DNA of 64,000 nucleotides from Sapria himalayana (taxonomy: Eukaryota > Streptophyta > Magnoliopsida > Malpighiales > Rafflesiaceae). The stretch spans positions 1-64,000 of the forward strand of contig JAREIK010018625.1 in NCBI GenBank assembly GCA_029783825.1, read 5' to 3'. Numbering within the stretch: position 1 is the first letter of the stretch; every line of letters starts with the position of its first letter. A program made the position numbers and the translations under genes. Below are positions 14,616 to 27,475 of this stretch, in pieces. The notes beneath the pieces are model-generated. The model was given only the letters and a program-made list of their open reading frames with translations, searched no databases and was not told where the DNA came from.

Positions 14616-16362
14616 AAAAAATATAATTTATAAAAATTATTTTTCATCAAAAAATAGATAAGCTTATAAAAAGAATAAAAATTTAAAAATAAATAATTAT
14701 TCTTAAGTAATATATTTTACTTTGCTTTTGAATCATTTTAGGTTTTGAAATTATATTTAAGTTATATCAATCTTATTCATAATAGATTTTTAATTTATTT
14801 TTTCATAATTATTAGAATATCTATCAATAAAATTATTTATATTGAATTTATATGATATATAATTATTATGATTATTATTAATTAATATTTATTCACTTTT
14901 GAAAAATATTTAAAAATTATTATATTTTCAAAGGTTATAATCTTTGAAAATATCAAAAAATAATAAAAATAGTTTTTTTTTTATTTTTTTCCAAAATAAA
15001 ACCTATAAACAACTAAATACATACACAGTTAAATCAGTAAACTCCTAAACCCCGTAATGCCTAAATACATAAACCATTAAATAGCTATATACTACTTAAT
15101 AATTAATAAATCTAATTTTAATTTCTATTTATTATAATTTTAAATATTCATTTTAATTATTTATTAGTTTATTTTTATTGAAATATTTATTACAAAATAA
15201 AGTATGAGTGCGAAAAATATAATTTTATTAATTTATTTTTAATAAAAAAAAATCTACGGTTCTAAAAGAAGTAAAAATTTAAAAATTAAAAATTATTATC
15301 GAGTAATATATTTTACTTTAATTATAATCAATTTGGGTTTTGTTAATATTTTTTAATTAATATATATCTTTTTATTAATAGTTTATTAATTTAATTTTTG
15401 ATCATTATTATATTGTCTATCAATAAAATTGTTTAGATTTAATTTATATGTTATATAATTATTAATATTATTATAACTAAATATTGTATTCACATTTCAA
15501 AAAATTATAAATATTATTATATTTTCTAAGGTTATAACCTATGAAAATGATAACAAATTATAGAAATTTTTTTTGTTATTTTATTTTTTTATATAAAACC
15601 TAAAAACTACTAAAATCCTAAAAACATAAATTGCTAAACTCCTAACTACAAAATCTCTAAATACTTAAACTATTAAACTGGTATACATTAATAATAAATC
15701 TTAAATCTCATTTTAATTTTTATTCAGTATAATTTTAAATTTTTATTTTAATTATTTATCAATTTATTTTTATAGAAATATTAATTACAAAATAAATTAT
15801 TAGTGAGGCGGATCTAATTTAAATTAAACCGATATCCCTAAATAATAAATAATAAATATCAATTTCTTTATTATAATTTTAAATATTCATTTTAATTATT
15901 TATTTGTTTATTTATATATAAATATTAATTACAAAATAAATTATGAGTGTGACAAATATAATTTATATAAATTATTTTTCATCAAAAAAATATAGATAAA
16001 CTTATTAAAAGAAAAAAAAAATCATAAACAAAAAATTATTATATAGTAATATATTTTTCTTTGCTTCTGAATCATATTAAGTTTTGTAATTATATTTTAA
16101 TTTATACATATCTTATTATTAATGGATTATTAATTTATTTTTTGATTATTATTAGAATATTTATCACTAAAATTGTTTATATTGAATTTATATAATATAT
16201 AAAGAGAATGATTAGTATAATTAAATATTGTATTCACATTTGAAAAAAATTTAAAAATTATTATATTCTCTAAGATTATAACCTTTGAAAATATAAAAAA
16301 ATAATAAAAATAAATTTTTTGTTATTGTATTTTTTAAATAAAACCTATAAACCTCTAAATGC
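14607..16362 (-). repeat. AT-rich satellite array, minus orientation (block 3a)
   Basis: About three minus-strand monomers with telomere-like boxes near 15,030 and 15,640; the third is cut at 16,362 by the hAT insertion, and its missing part resumes at 20,094. No gene is seen. Confidence 0.88.
16355..16362. repeat. left 8-bp target-site duplication of the hAT element
   Basis: CTAAATGC directly abuts the element. The right-hand copy is CAAAATGC (one mismatch). Uninterrupted monomers elsewhere read 'ctaaatgcatacacagttaaatcagtaaactcc', which matches left flank plus one duplication plus right flank. Confidence 0.88.
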
Positions 16363-16380
16363 TAGGGGTTCTCATAGGAC
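16363..16380 (+). repeat. left terminal inverted repeat of the hAT element
   Basis: TAGGGGTTCTCATAGGAC; it pairs with the right end at 14 of 18 positions. Confidence 0.85.
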
Positions 16381-17248
16381 GAGAATGGATGGGGATTAAA
16401 AATCTCCAATCCCTTCCCACAGTTCGGAGATTTTTTTTGAAGATCCAGACCGGTCCCATAGGTTGAAAATAACGGGATGGGACTAGACGGAGATCAGGGA
16501 TTTTGGGTAGGATAAAATGGTTCCAGGACGGAACGCAGTTCTGACATTTTTTTTTAATTTATTTTTTTCAAATCGGCCAAGTTAGTTCATGTCTAAACCT
16601 TTTGTTATCCCATTTATCATTCCTTAGTTATGTATCTTTCAAACTAAAATAATTTCAATTTTGTTTTGTCAAATAGTCTGAATACCACAAACGAGTTCTA
16701 TTAGCTTGTCAAAATCTTTGATGTGCAAAAAAGAATAGAAATGTTAAATAGAATAGGACAGAGTTGTGTGCTTAATTTAGTTCTTTGTTTTTTCACAAGT
16801 TGGCTTTGTTCAGCCGAGTGAAAGTTAACCATAATAGCAATACTATACTTTATAAACAATTACTTAAAATATTAAGGAATAGCTAAAGATGACAATAAAC
16901 ATTGGTAGCAGCAATTACTACTTAAGTAATTGCTAAAATTAGGTAGCTTAATATAACAAAAAAAAATACAACTAATAACAACCATGATAATAATCATTTC
17001 AAAGGTCCGTCCCAGAAAAGCAATGAAAATCCAAACCCAATTAATTATCTCTTCTACAACTCCTCCCTTTTCTTCCTCCACTGTAGAAGGACAACCAAAG
17101 ATGAAAACGTGTTAATCATGTAGACATAAATTTTTAAAATGAAAGAGTCATAAAAAAAACAAAATATTACCTTATAAAATTTAATACACTCATTCCAAAT
17201 TTAGTTGGCCAACTATAGTTGGAAGAATATTTGGATCTTGTGACACCT

Positions 17249-17339
17249 CTGAAAATTGTAATTGAACCATATTTTTATTAAATTGAATAAATAAAATAAG
17301 TAAAAGTGAAATTAAAATTTACAAGTTTTGTATACTAAC
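17249..17339 (-). other. predicted 91-bp intron in the hAT transposase pseudogene
   Basis: On the minus strand the hATC exon ends ...DVNKS at a G|GTTAGT donor, and an acceptor TTTTCAG|AG opens a final exon reading EVSQDPNILPTIVGQ and ending shortly after in TGA. The interval is T-rich, as plant introns are. The call rests on splice motifs and on a sensible reading frame on both sides. Confidence 0.65.
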
Positions 17340-19149
17340 CTGATTTATTAACATCAAGGTCTTGAACTAATTCTTCAATTTCTATAGGTTTGTTTGAGCT
17401 TCTCAACCAATCTTGTAGACATATGAGAACTTCAACTATAATAGGTGTTAAAAAACTCCTAAATTTATCTATAGTTCTCCCCCTAGTGCAAAAAGTAGAT
17501 TCGTAGGCACAGTAGATGCTTGGATAGCAAATACATCCCTTGCTACATTTGCCATAGAAGGATACCTAACCTCATTTACCTTCCACCAGTTTAGAAGATC
17601 AAAATCAATTCTATTTTTTTCAAGTTTGTCTTCCAAGTTTGTCCTCCAAGTACCTATCCAACTCTTCCAAAGCTGCAACTTCTTGTTCTTTCTCAGATTC
17701 AACAAAAAAAATTATCAGCATAAGTATCACTACCATCAAAGAAATCATCATTTTTATTTAACACAATTGAAGAGAAATCATCTTATTTTGTATTATCTTC
17801 ATTTAAATTATTATAATCATTCATCATCTAATTTAAAGCATTTATAACCTTTTTCACCAAATTTTTAGCCAATTCCTCTCTATAATGCTAAGTGTACTTA
17901 ACCTTGAGATATTTGAGCTTATATCTAGGATCCAACACTACTGCTACAAAAAGCATAATATTTGTTGAATGAAGAGAACCCCAATATTTGTTGAATTTAT
18001 GCCTCATTTTCATACCTAATTCAGACACCATTGTATCTCTACTATTTTCACAACGCTCAATTTTTTTCAAAATTCGAATATTCTCATGAAAATAAACACT
18101 AGAGGTAGTATATTATGAGCCAGAAAATTTACAAGTTACCTCATGCAAAGTTTTCAAGAAACGAGCCAAGATTATGGCGTTTGTTTAGTCTCTCTCAGTT
18201 GAAACCTTTAAACCAAACTCCTTCAAAAACCTTTTGTCTTTGTCCTCCAACTTATCAAATTCTTTTTGATATTTTATATCAGTTTGTAGAATCAAATAAG
18301 TTGAATTCCATCTTGTAGGACAATCTAATTGCAATGAAGATCCATATGTCAAGTTTGCTTCTTCAACACATAACTTAAACATATCTAATCTTTTAGGATT
18401 GCTCCTCAAATATTTCACCACACCTCTAATTTTTTGAATAGCACCCTCAACTACTACAATATCATCTCTGACAATTAAGTTTAGGATATGAGCAGGACAT
18501 CTCATATGAAAATTCTCGCCTCTCAAAGGTACAACACTTTTCTTCACAAGCCTTTTTTTCAATTGTTCAACTGCAACTTCATTATTTGATGCATTATCAA
18601 CTATAATGCACATCAACTTTCTCAAACCCCATTCATTCATGCAAAACTCAATAGCATTTCTAATATATGCAAAACTCCAGAATGACTTTTAATTACACAA
18701 AAGTTCGAAAGCTTTTTATGCATATTCCATTGAGAATCAATGGAATGGACAGTCAAACATATATAAGACAAATTTTGAATGCTAGTCCAAGTGTCGGTAG
18801 TCAATGAAATTCTACAAAAATGAGATGATATGCTATCAAATAATTTCTTCTTTTCCTTCACAAACAAAGAAAAACAATTTCTCATTATAGAGTGCCTGGA
18901 TTGAATTTTAAATTGAGGCACACTAACTTTACAAAACTCTTTAAACTCATCCCTCTCAACAAAACAAAAAGGTAATTCATCTTTTATGATCATTTTTACC
19001 AAAGCCTCCCTAATTAGTTGTTGATCAAATTGCCAACAAGTTAATTTGGTATCCTCTGAACTAGTACCTTTAGTGAAACTCAAGAAAGATTATGACTTGT
19101 CTTTACCTTTGTCAGCTTCTATTAATTCTTTTTTGAGTGGAAATTTCCT

Positions 19150-19262
19150 ACAAGTCTTTCTCAAGTATTTCCCTAAACCCGAAGTACCTTGATCACTTTT
19201 GCCAAGTATTCTTTCCTACACCATATATAAGCTGCCCTACCAGTTTGATTTCCCTATAAATC
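19150..19262 (-). pseudogene. BED-type zinc finger remnant of the hAT transposase
   Basis: One frame gives RAAYIWCRKEYLAK and the next gives SDQGTSGLGKYLRKTC, which together match the plant BED pattern (aromatic, Cys, then GTS-x-L-x-x-His-x(4,5)-Cys). The two halves are in different frames, so there is a single-base shift near 19,200. The first zinc-binding His reads Tyr, and one Cys of the first pair is not visible. DNA binding would be lost. Confidence 0.7.
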
Positions 19263-19858
19263 AACTAATATCTCATAAGTTTCCCTAATAGGAGACTTAT
19301 ACTTTTTATGAGTTTGTGGTTCAGATGTACCTTGGCTTTCTTTTACAATTGGAATTGAAGAACCTGCCGTAACAATTAGAGGATTCATGAAAGGATGATG
19401 ATTGGATTTACCAGTACTTTGATCATTTGAGATGTGAACATCTTTAATTTATTATATTTTTCGTTTACTGCTGGATTGTGCCATCTGCATTGCCATTAAT
19501 GAATATGATATGTTAAGCATAAATACATATAAATATTTCAAACAAGCAAGCTCTACAAAATGGACTATAACACATTCAGCCCGCTCATTCGGCCGAACCA
19601 CAACACCACAACCAATACTCAACAAAACTGACTGAGACACATAATACTAATAATTAATCACTCAATTCATTTCAGAAAAACAAACCAAAAGGCTAGTGGC
19701 ATCTGAGACACGGTGAAGGCAACCGGAAGTGCGACGGACAAGGGCTGGACCTAACTGAACACAGTTGGAACGGCGTGAAGTGGCCTGTAACTTGTCGGAA
19801 CAGCAATAGGTGCATCGAAATTAGATGGGATGTAGCGGAATTCGTGGCATCTTCATGT

Positions 19859-19883
19859 TATATATATATATATATATATATAT
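19859..19883. repeat. (TA)n microsatellite in the hAT 5' part
   Basis: About 25 bases of uninterrupted alternating TA, lying between the transposase remnant and the GGGAC-rich right end. Confidence 0.85.
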
Positions 19884-20067
19884 TCCTGGTTCTAGTATCG
19901 GTTTTTTAGGATGGGAAGGTTCTCGGGATGGATATTGATTAAGATCCAGAACCATCCCAAAAGAAAATATAGGTGATAGAACGGGACGGGAAAACTAAAA
20001 GTCAACAGATTTTTCTCATTCCCGATTCTTTCGAGACAAGACTTAGGGTCGGGTCGCAAATCTCTGA

Positions 20068-20085
20068 GTCCCGTGAGCAGCCCTA
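20068..20085 (-). repeat. right terminal inverted repeat of the hAT element
   Basis: Read on the minus strand it is TAGGGCTGCTCACGGGAC, matching the left end at 14 of 18 positions, including the invariant-looking TAGGG and CTCA. Confidence 0.85.
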
Positions 20086-20093
20086 CAAAATGC
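20086..20093. repeat. right 8-bp target-site duplication of the hAT element
   Basis: CAAAATGC, 7/8 identical to the left copy, followed by the continuation of the interrupted monomer ('atataaagttaaagcagtaaactcc'). Confidence 0.85.
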
Positions 20094-22834
20094 ATATAAA
20101 GTTAAAGCAGTAAACTCCTAAACCCCGTAATACCTAAATACATAAACCATTAAACTGCTAAATTCTACTTAATAATTAATGAATCTAATTTTTATTGCTA
20201 TTTATTATATTTATAAATATTCATTTTAATTATTTATTAGTGTATTTATTTAGAAATATTTATTACAAAATAAATTATGAGTCGGACAAATATAATTTAA
20301 ATAATATATTATTTATCTAATAAAAATATATGCTTATAAAAGATGTATAAATTTAAAAATTAAAATTTTTATCAAGTAATATAAGTTACTTTAATTTTGA
20401 ATCAATTTGGGTTTTATAAATATTTTTTAATTAATATCTATCTTAATATTAAAAGTTTATAAATTTTATTTTTGATCATTATTATAATATCTATCAATAA
20501 AATTATTTATATTAAATTTATATGTATATAATTATTAATATTATTATAACAAAATATTGTATTAAAATTTCAAAAATTTTAAATATTATTATATTTTCAA
20601 ATGTTATAACCTATTAAAATGATAAAAAATTATATAAATTTTGTTGTTATTTTATTTTATTTTTTTTAAATGTATAAACCAGTAAAAGCCTAAAAACATA
20701 AATCGCTAAAATCCTAAATGAAAAAACCTCTAAATACTTAATCTATTAAACATGTATACAGTAATAATAAATCATAAATCTCATTTTAAATTTTATTCAG
20801 TATAATTTTAAATTTTTATTTTAAATATTTATCAGTTTATTTTTATAGAAATATTAATTATAGAATAAATTATTAGTGAGAAATATCTATTTTAAATTAA
20901 ACTGGTATCTCTAAATAATAAATAATAAATAATAAATCTCATTTTTTTTCATTAAAATTTTAAATATTTATTTTAATTATTTATTTGTTTGTTTTTATAA
21001 ATATATTAATTACAGAATAAATAATGAGTTAGACAAATATAATTTATATAAATTATTTTTCATCAAAAAAATATAGATAAACTTTTTAAAAGAAAAAAAA
21101 ATTTCAAAACAAAAAATTATTATATAATAATATATTTTGCTTTTCTTCTGAATCATTTTAGGATTTGTAATTATATTATAATTGAAATCTATCTTATTAA
21201 TAATAAATTATTAATTTATTTTTTGATCATTATTAGAATATCTATCAATAAAATAGTTTATATTGAATTTATATGATATATAATTAGCAAGATTAATATA
21301 ATTATACATGGTATTCACATTTCAAAAAATTTTAAAAATTATTTTATTTTCAAAGGTTATAACCTTTGGAAATCAGAAAAAATCAAAAATAGAATTTTAA
21401 ATTTTTATTATATAAATAAAACATATAAACCACTAAATGCCTAAAAACATAAATTGCTAAACTACTAAATGAAAAAACTCCTAAATGATCAAACTATTAA
21501 ACCGGTATACAATATTAATAAATCAAAAATCTCATTTTAATTTGTATTAATTATAATTTTAAATATTTATTAGTTGATTTTTTATAGAAATATCAATCTT
21601 AAAATTAATAATGAGCTCCTAAAGCCCGTAATGCCTAAATACATAAACCATTAAATCACTATATACTACTTAATAACTAAGAAATCTAATTTTTATTTCA
21701 ATTTATTATAATTTTAAATATTCATTTTAATTATTTATTAATTTATTTTTATATAAATTTTTATTACAAAATAAATTATGAGTGCGACAAATATTATTTA
21801 TTTTTTTTTATTAATAAAAAAAATATAAACACTTATAAAAGAAGTAAAAATTTAAAAATTAAAAATTATTATCCAAAAATATTTTTTTGTTTAATTTTGA
21901 ATCAATTTGGGTTTTGTAAATTTTTTTTAATTTATATCTATTTTATTATTAATAGTTTGTTAATTTAATTTTTGATCATTATTATAATATCTATCAATAA
22001 AATTGTTTATATTGAATTTATATGATATATAATTATTAAAATTATTATTAGTAAATATTGTATTCGCATTTCAAAAAATTTTAAATATTATTATATTTTC
22101 AAAAGTTATAACCTATGAATATGACAAAAAATTACAAATTTTTTTTTGTTATTTTATTGTTTAAATAAAACCTATAAACCACTAAATGCCTAAAAACATG
22201 AATCGCTAAACACCTATACGACAAAACCTCTAAATACTTAAACTATTAAATTGGTATACATTAATAATAAATCATAAATCTCATTTTAATTTATATTAAG
22301 TATAATTTTAAATTTTTATTTTAATTATTTATCAGTTTATTTTTATAGAAATATTAATTACAAAATAAATTATTAGTAAGATAGATATAATTTAAATAAA
22401 ACCAGTATACCCTAAATTATAAAAAATAAATCTCATTTTTTTTCATTATAATTTTAAATATTCATTTTAATTATTTATTTGTTTATTTTTATATAAATAT
22501 TAATTAAGAAATAAATAATGAGTTAGTCAATTATAATATATGTAAATTATTTTTAATCAAAAAAAATTGATAAACATTTTAAAATAAAAAAAATTACAAA
22601 ACAAAAATTATTATATAGTAATATATTTTTGTTTATTTATGAATCAATTTATGTTTTGTAATTATATTTTAATTGATATCTATCTTATTAATAATATTTT
22701 ATTAATTTATTTTTTTATCATTATTATAATATTAATCACTAAAATTGTTTATATTGAATTTATATGATATATAAATATAATGATTATTATAACTAAATAT
22801 TGAATTTGCTTTTGAAAAAAATTTAAAAATTATT

Positions 22835-22866
22835 ATATTTTCAAAGGTTATAACCTTTGAAAATAT
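22835..22866. repeat. 32-bp perfect palindrome of a monomer
   Basis: Half-site ATATTTTCAAAGGTTA followed by its exact reverse complement, in the minus-oriented block. Confidence 0.95.
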
Positions 22867-25800
22867 CAAAAAATAAAAAAAATAAATTTTTTGTTATTTT
22901 ATTTTTTAAATAAAACCTATAAACCACGAAATGCATACTCAATTAAACAAGTATATTCCTATACCCCATAATACCGAAATACATAAACCATTTAACCCCT
23001 ATATAATACATAATAATTAATAAATCTAATTTTTATTTCTATTTATTATAATTTTAAATATTCATTTAATTATTTATTAGTTTATACTTATAAAAATATT
23101 TATTACAAAATAAATTATTAGTAAGACAAATATAATTTAAATAATTTATTTTTAATCAAAAAATATATATACGCTTATAAAAGAAGTAAGAATTTAAAAA
23201 TTAAAATTTATTATCCAATAATATTTTTTTAATTTAATTTTGAATCAATTTAGGTTTTGTAAATATTTTTTAATGAATATCTATCTTATTATTATTAGTT
23301 TATTAATTTAATTTTTGATCATTATTATAATAACTATCAATAAAATTATTTATATTAAATTTATATGATGTATGATTATTAATAATATTATAATTAATTA
23401 GTGTATTCACATTTTAGAAAATATAAATCTCAAAACCATTAAACTGGTATACATTAATAATAAATCATAAATCTTATTTTAATTTTTTTTTGTATAATTA
23501 TTAATTTTTATTGTAATTAATTATCAGTTTGTTTTTATAGAAATATTAATTACAAAAAAAATTATTAGTGAGATAGATCTAATTTAAATAGACCGGTATA
23601 TACTAAATAATAATATTAAATCTCATTTTTTTTCATTATAATTTTAAATATTCATTTTAATTAATTATTTGTTTATTTTTATATAAATATTAATTAAAAA
23701 ATAAATTATGAGTGAGACAAATATAATTTATGTAATTTATCTTTAATCAAAAAAATATAGATAAACTTTTTAAAATAAAAAAAAATTACAAAATAAAAAA
23801 TTATTATATAGTAATATATTTTGGTTTGCTTATCATTTTATGTTTTGTAATTTTATTTTAATTGATATCTATCTTATTTATAATAGATTATTAATATATT
23901 TTTTGATCATTATTAGAATATAAATCACTAAAATTGTTTATATTGAATTTAAATGATATAAAAATATAATGATTTTTATAACTAAATATTGAATTAGCTT
24001 TTTAAAAAATTTAAAAATAGTATATTTTCAAAGGTGATAACCTTTGAAAATATCAAAAAATAATAAAAATAGATTTCTTGTTATTTTATTTTTTAAATAA
24101 AACTTATAAACCACTTAATGCATACACAGTTAAATCAGTATACTCCTAAACCCCGTAGTACCTAAATACATAAACAATTAATCCACTATATAATACATAA
24201 TAATTAATAAATCTAATTTTTATCTTTATTTATTATAATTTTAAATATTCATTTAATTATTTATTAGTTTATTTTTATAGAAATATTTAATACAAAATAA
24301 ATTAATATTAAGACAAATATAATTTAAATAATTTATTTTTAATCAAAAAATATATATACGCTTATAAAAGAAGTAAAATTTAAAAATTAAAAATTCTTAT
24401 TCAGTAATATATTTTACCTTAATTTTGAATAAATTTGGGTTTTGTAAATAATTTTTATGTAATATTTATCTTATTATTAATAGTTTATTAATTTAATTTT
24501 TGATCATTATTATAATAACTATCAATAAAATTGTTTATATTGAATTTATATGATTTATGATTATTAATAATATTATATCTAAATATTGTATTGACCTTTT
24601 AGAAAATTTTACATCTCAAAACATTTAAACTAGTATACATTAATAATAAATCAAAATCTCATTTTAATTTTTATTCAGTATAATTTTAAAATTTTATTTT
24701 AATTATTTATCAGTTTATTTTTATAGAAATATTAATTACAAACTAAATTATTAGTGAGACATATATAATTTAAATAATTTATATTTCATCAAAAAAAAAT
24801 ATAAGTTTATAAAAATAGGAACAATTTTAAAAACAAAAATTTATTATTTAGTAAAATATTTTATTTTGATTTTGTATCATTTTAGATTTTGCAATTATAT
24901 TTTAAATTATATCATTCTTTTTAATAATAGTTTATTAATTATTTATTGATCATTATTTTAATATCTATTAATAAAATTATTTATATAGAGTTTATATTAT
25001 ATATAATTATTAATATTATTATAACTAAATATTATTTTCATATTAAAAAATTAAAAATTATTATATTTTCAAAGGTTATAACCTTCAAAAATTTAAAAAA
25101 AACAAAAAATTAAATTTTTTGTTTTTTCATTATTTATTTAAAAACTATAAATCAATAAATGCATAAACACTTAGATCAATAAACCCCAAAACACCTAAAA
25201 ACCTAAACCATTAAAACTGTATATCTCAAATAATAAATAATAAATCTCACTTATATTTGTATTCATTATAATTTTAAATATTCATTTTAATTATTTTTTA
25301 GTTTATTTTTATAGAATTATAAATTACAAAATATATTATGAGGAAGACAAATATAATTTAAATTATATACTTTTAAGAACAAAAAATATAAACTTATAAA
25401 AAGAAGCAAAACATCAAAAACATTATAATTTAGTAATTTATTTTACTTTGATTTTGAATAATATCTAACTTATTTATAATAGTTTATTAATTTATTTTTT
25501 GATCATTAATATAATATCTATCAATATAATTGTTTATATCGAATTTATATGATATATAATAATTATTATTATCTTAACTAAATATAGTATTCACATTTAA
25601 AAAAATTTAAAAATTGTTATATTTGCAAACGTTATAACCTTTAAAAATGAGAAAAAATAACAAAAAAATAAATATTTTGTTATATCACAATTTAAATAAA
25701 ACTTATAAACCAATAAATACCTAAACACATAAATCTCTAAACTCCTAAACCCTGAAGCCCCTAAATACTTAAATCTTTAAACTCGTAAACCTTAAATATA

Positions 25801-26756
25801 ATTTAAATAATTTATTGAAATATTAATTACAAAATAAAATATGTGTGATACAAATATAATTTAAATATTTTTTTTATCAAAAAAATATATAATCTCATAA
25901 AATGAGGCAAAAACTAAAAAACAAAAATTATTATTTAGTAATTAATTTACTTTGATTTTTAATCATCTTAGTTTTTGTAATTAAATTTTAATTTATATCT
26001 ATCATATTAATAATAGGTTATTAATTTATTTTTGATAATTGATATAATATCTATCAAAAAAATTGTTTATATTTAGTTTATATTATATATTGTTATAATA
26101 ATAATTTTTATTATTACTAAATATTGTATTCACATTTTTAAAAAATTTTAAAATTATTATATTTTCAAAGGTTAAAATCCTTGAAAATTTGAAAAAATAT
26201 CAAAAATAATTTATCTGTTATTTCATTGTTTAAATAAAACCTATAAACCACTAATTGCCTAAATACTTAAATGAATAACTTCTAAATCTCGAAAACCCTA
26301 AATAGATAATTTTTTAATCAGATATATCTTAAATAAAAAATAATAAATCTCTTTTTTATTTTTTTCATTATAATTTAAAATATTCATTTTAAGTATTTAT
26401 TTGTTTATTTTTATATAAATATTAATTACAAAATAAATTATGAGTTAGACAAATATAATTTATATTATTTTTGATCAAAAAATATAGATAAACTTATTAA
26501 AAGAAAAAAAAATATAAAACAAAAAATTATTATATAATAATATAATTTCCTTTGCTTCTGAATCATTATTGGTTTTGTAATTATATTTTAATTGATATCT
26601 ATCATATTAATAATAGATTATTAATTTATTTTTTGATCATTATTAAAATATTTATCAATAAAATTGTTTAAATTGAATTTAATTGATATTTAAATATAAT
26701 GATTATTATAACTAAATATTGAATTCAATTTTGAAAAAAAAAATTAAAATTATCAC

Positions 26757-26784
26757 ATTTTCAAAGGTTATAACCTTTGAAAAT
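26757..26784. repeat. 28-bp perfect palindrome of a monomer
   Basis: Half-site ATTTTCAAAGGTTA followed by its exact reverse complement. Confidence 0.95.
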
Positions 26785-27429
26785 GGGAAAAAATAAAAAA
26801 ATATATTTTTTTTGATATTTCATTGCTTAAATAAAACCCATAAACCACTAATTGCCTAACCACTTAAATCAATAACTCCTAAATATCTAAAACCCTGAAT
26901 AATAAATAATAATCCTTTTAAACTGGTAACCCTAAATAATAAATAATAAATCTCAATATTATTTTTTTCATTATAATTTTAAATATTCATTTTAATTATT
27001 TATTTGTTTATTTTTATATAAATATTAATTACAAAATAAATAATGTGTTAGAAAAATATAATTTATATACATAATTTTTCATTAAAATGAAAAATAATTT
27101 ATTTTAAAAGAAAACCAAATTACAAAACAACAAATTATTGTATAATAATATATTTTGCTTTCTTCTTATTCATTTTTATATAGTAATATATTTTTTATCT
27201 AAATATTATTATTTAGTAATATATTTTGATTTGATTTTGAATCATTGTGTTATGTAAATATATATTAATTATTAGTTATATTATTAATAATAGTTTATTA
27301 ATTTAATTTTTGATGATTATTATAATATCTATCATTAAAATTGTATATATTGAATATATATGATATATAATTAGTAAGATTAATATAAATATACATAGTA
27401 TTCATATTTCAAAAATTTTTAAAAATAAT

Positions 27430-27475
27430 TTGTATTAAGTAAATATATTATATATATATATATATTGTATTTTTC
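27430..27475. other. satellite orientation switch, minus to plus, at a (TA)n tract
   Basis: Minus-strand monomer sequence ends in 'aaaaataatttgtattaag', a pure TA tract runs from about 27,448 to 27,465, and plus-strand monomer sequence begins 'tttttctaactcaatttatt'. The tract sits exactly on the inversion junction. Confidence 0.75.

Larger units (their letters stand above)
17190..19262 (-). pseudogene. hAT transposase pseudogene (BED finger to hATC domain)
   Basis: This is the remnant of a plant hAT transposase of the RICESLEEPER/DAYSLEEPER-like ZBED type, which would cut and paste the element in the nucleus. In order on the minus strand: a BED zinc-finger remnant (about 19,150-19,262); a catalytic-core segment with LTTDTWTS (about 18,800), IIVDNASNN and HMRCPAHILNLIV (about 18,470-18,610), then LDCPTRWNSTY (about 18,310); LDPRYKLKYL (about 17,900-17,940); and the C-terminal hATC dimerisation domain, LLNWWKVNEVRYP onward (17,340-17,600). 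A 91-bp intron and a short last exon follow, ending at TGA 17,190-17,192. Lesions: frameshifts near 19,200, 18,665 and 17,500, and in-frame TAA at 19,090-19,092, 18,185-18,187 and 18,113-18,115. The stretch from about 17,710 to 17,890 is poorly conserved and I could not trace the frame through it. Superfamily call is firm; the subfamily is inferred. Confidence 0.9.
16363..20085 (-). mobile_element. hAT-superfamily DNA transposon, 3,723 bp, defective
   Basis: The element is bounded by imperfect terminal inverted repeats beginning TAGGG (14 of the first 18 bases match between ends) and by an 8-bp target duplication, the size known for hAT elements. Subterminal regions are rich in GGGAC/GGGAT words on both sides, as expected for transposase-binding clusters in hAT ends (family knowledge; binding is not shown). 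Its base composition is clearly less AT-rich than the satellite. The only recognisable coding content is one broken transposase on the minus strand. About 0.8 kb at the left end (16,381-17,189) and 0.8 kb at the right end (19,270-20,067) carry no recognisable gene. It can no longer make its own transposase, but since both ends look usable it could in principle be moved in trans. Confidence 0.9.
20094..27430 (-). repeat. AT-rich satellite array, minus orientation (block 3b)
   Basis: Continuation of the array after the hAT element. Telomere-like boxes on the minus strand lie near 20,110, 20,690, 21,440, 21,620, 22,170, 22,930, 24,120, 25,160, 25,720, 26,260 and 26,860. The monomers near 23,400-23,600 and 24,600-24,760 are shortened by several hundred bases (fusions of two subtypes). 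No gene is seen. Confidence 0.87.

Noticed and set aside
16872..17081. A 69-codon minus-strand frame with a hydrophobic stretch in the hAT 3' region
   Set aside because: It lies downstream of the transposase stop at 17,190, has no recognisable domain, and chance frames of this length are expected.
17626..17847. Plus-strand open frames inside the hAT element (17,626-17,847 and 18,115-18,318)
   Set aside because: They lie antisense to recognisable transposase motifs on the minus strand, and their translations resemble no protein family.
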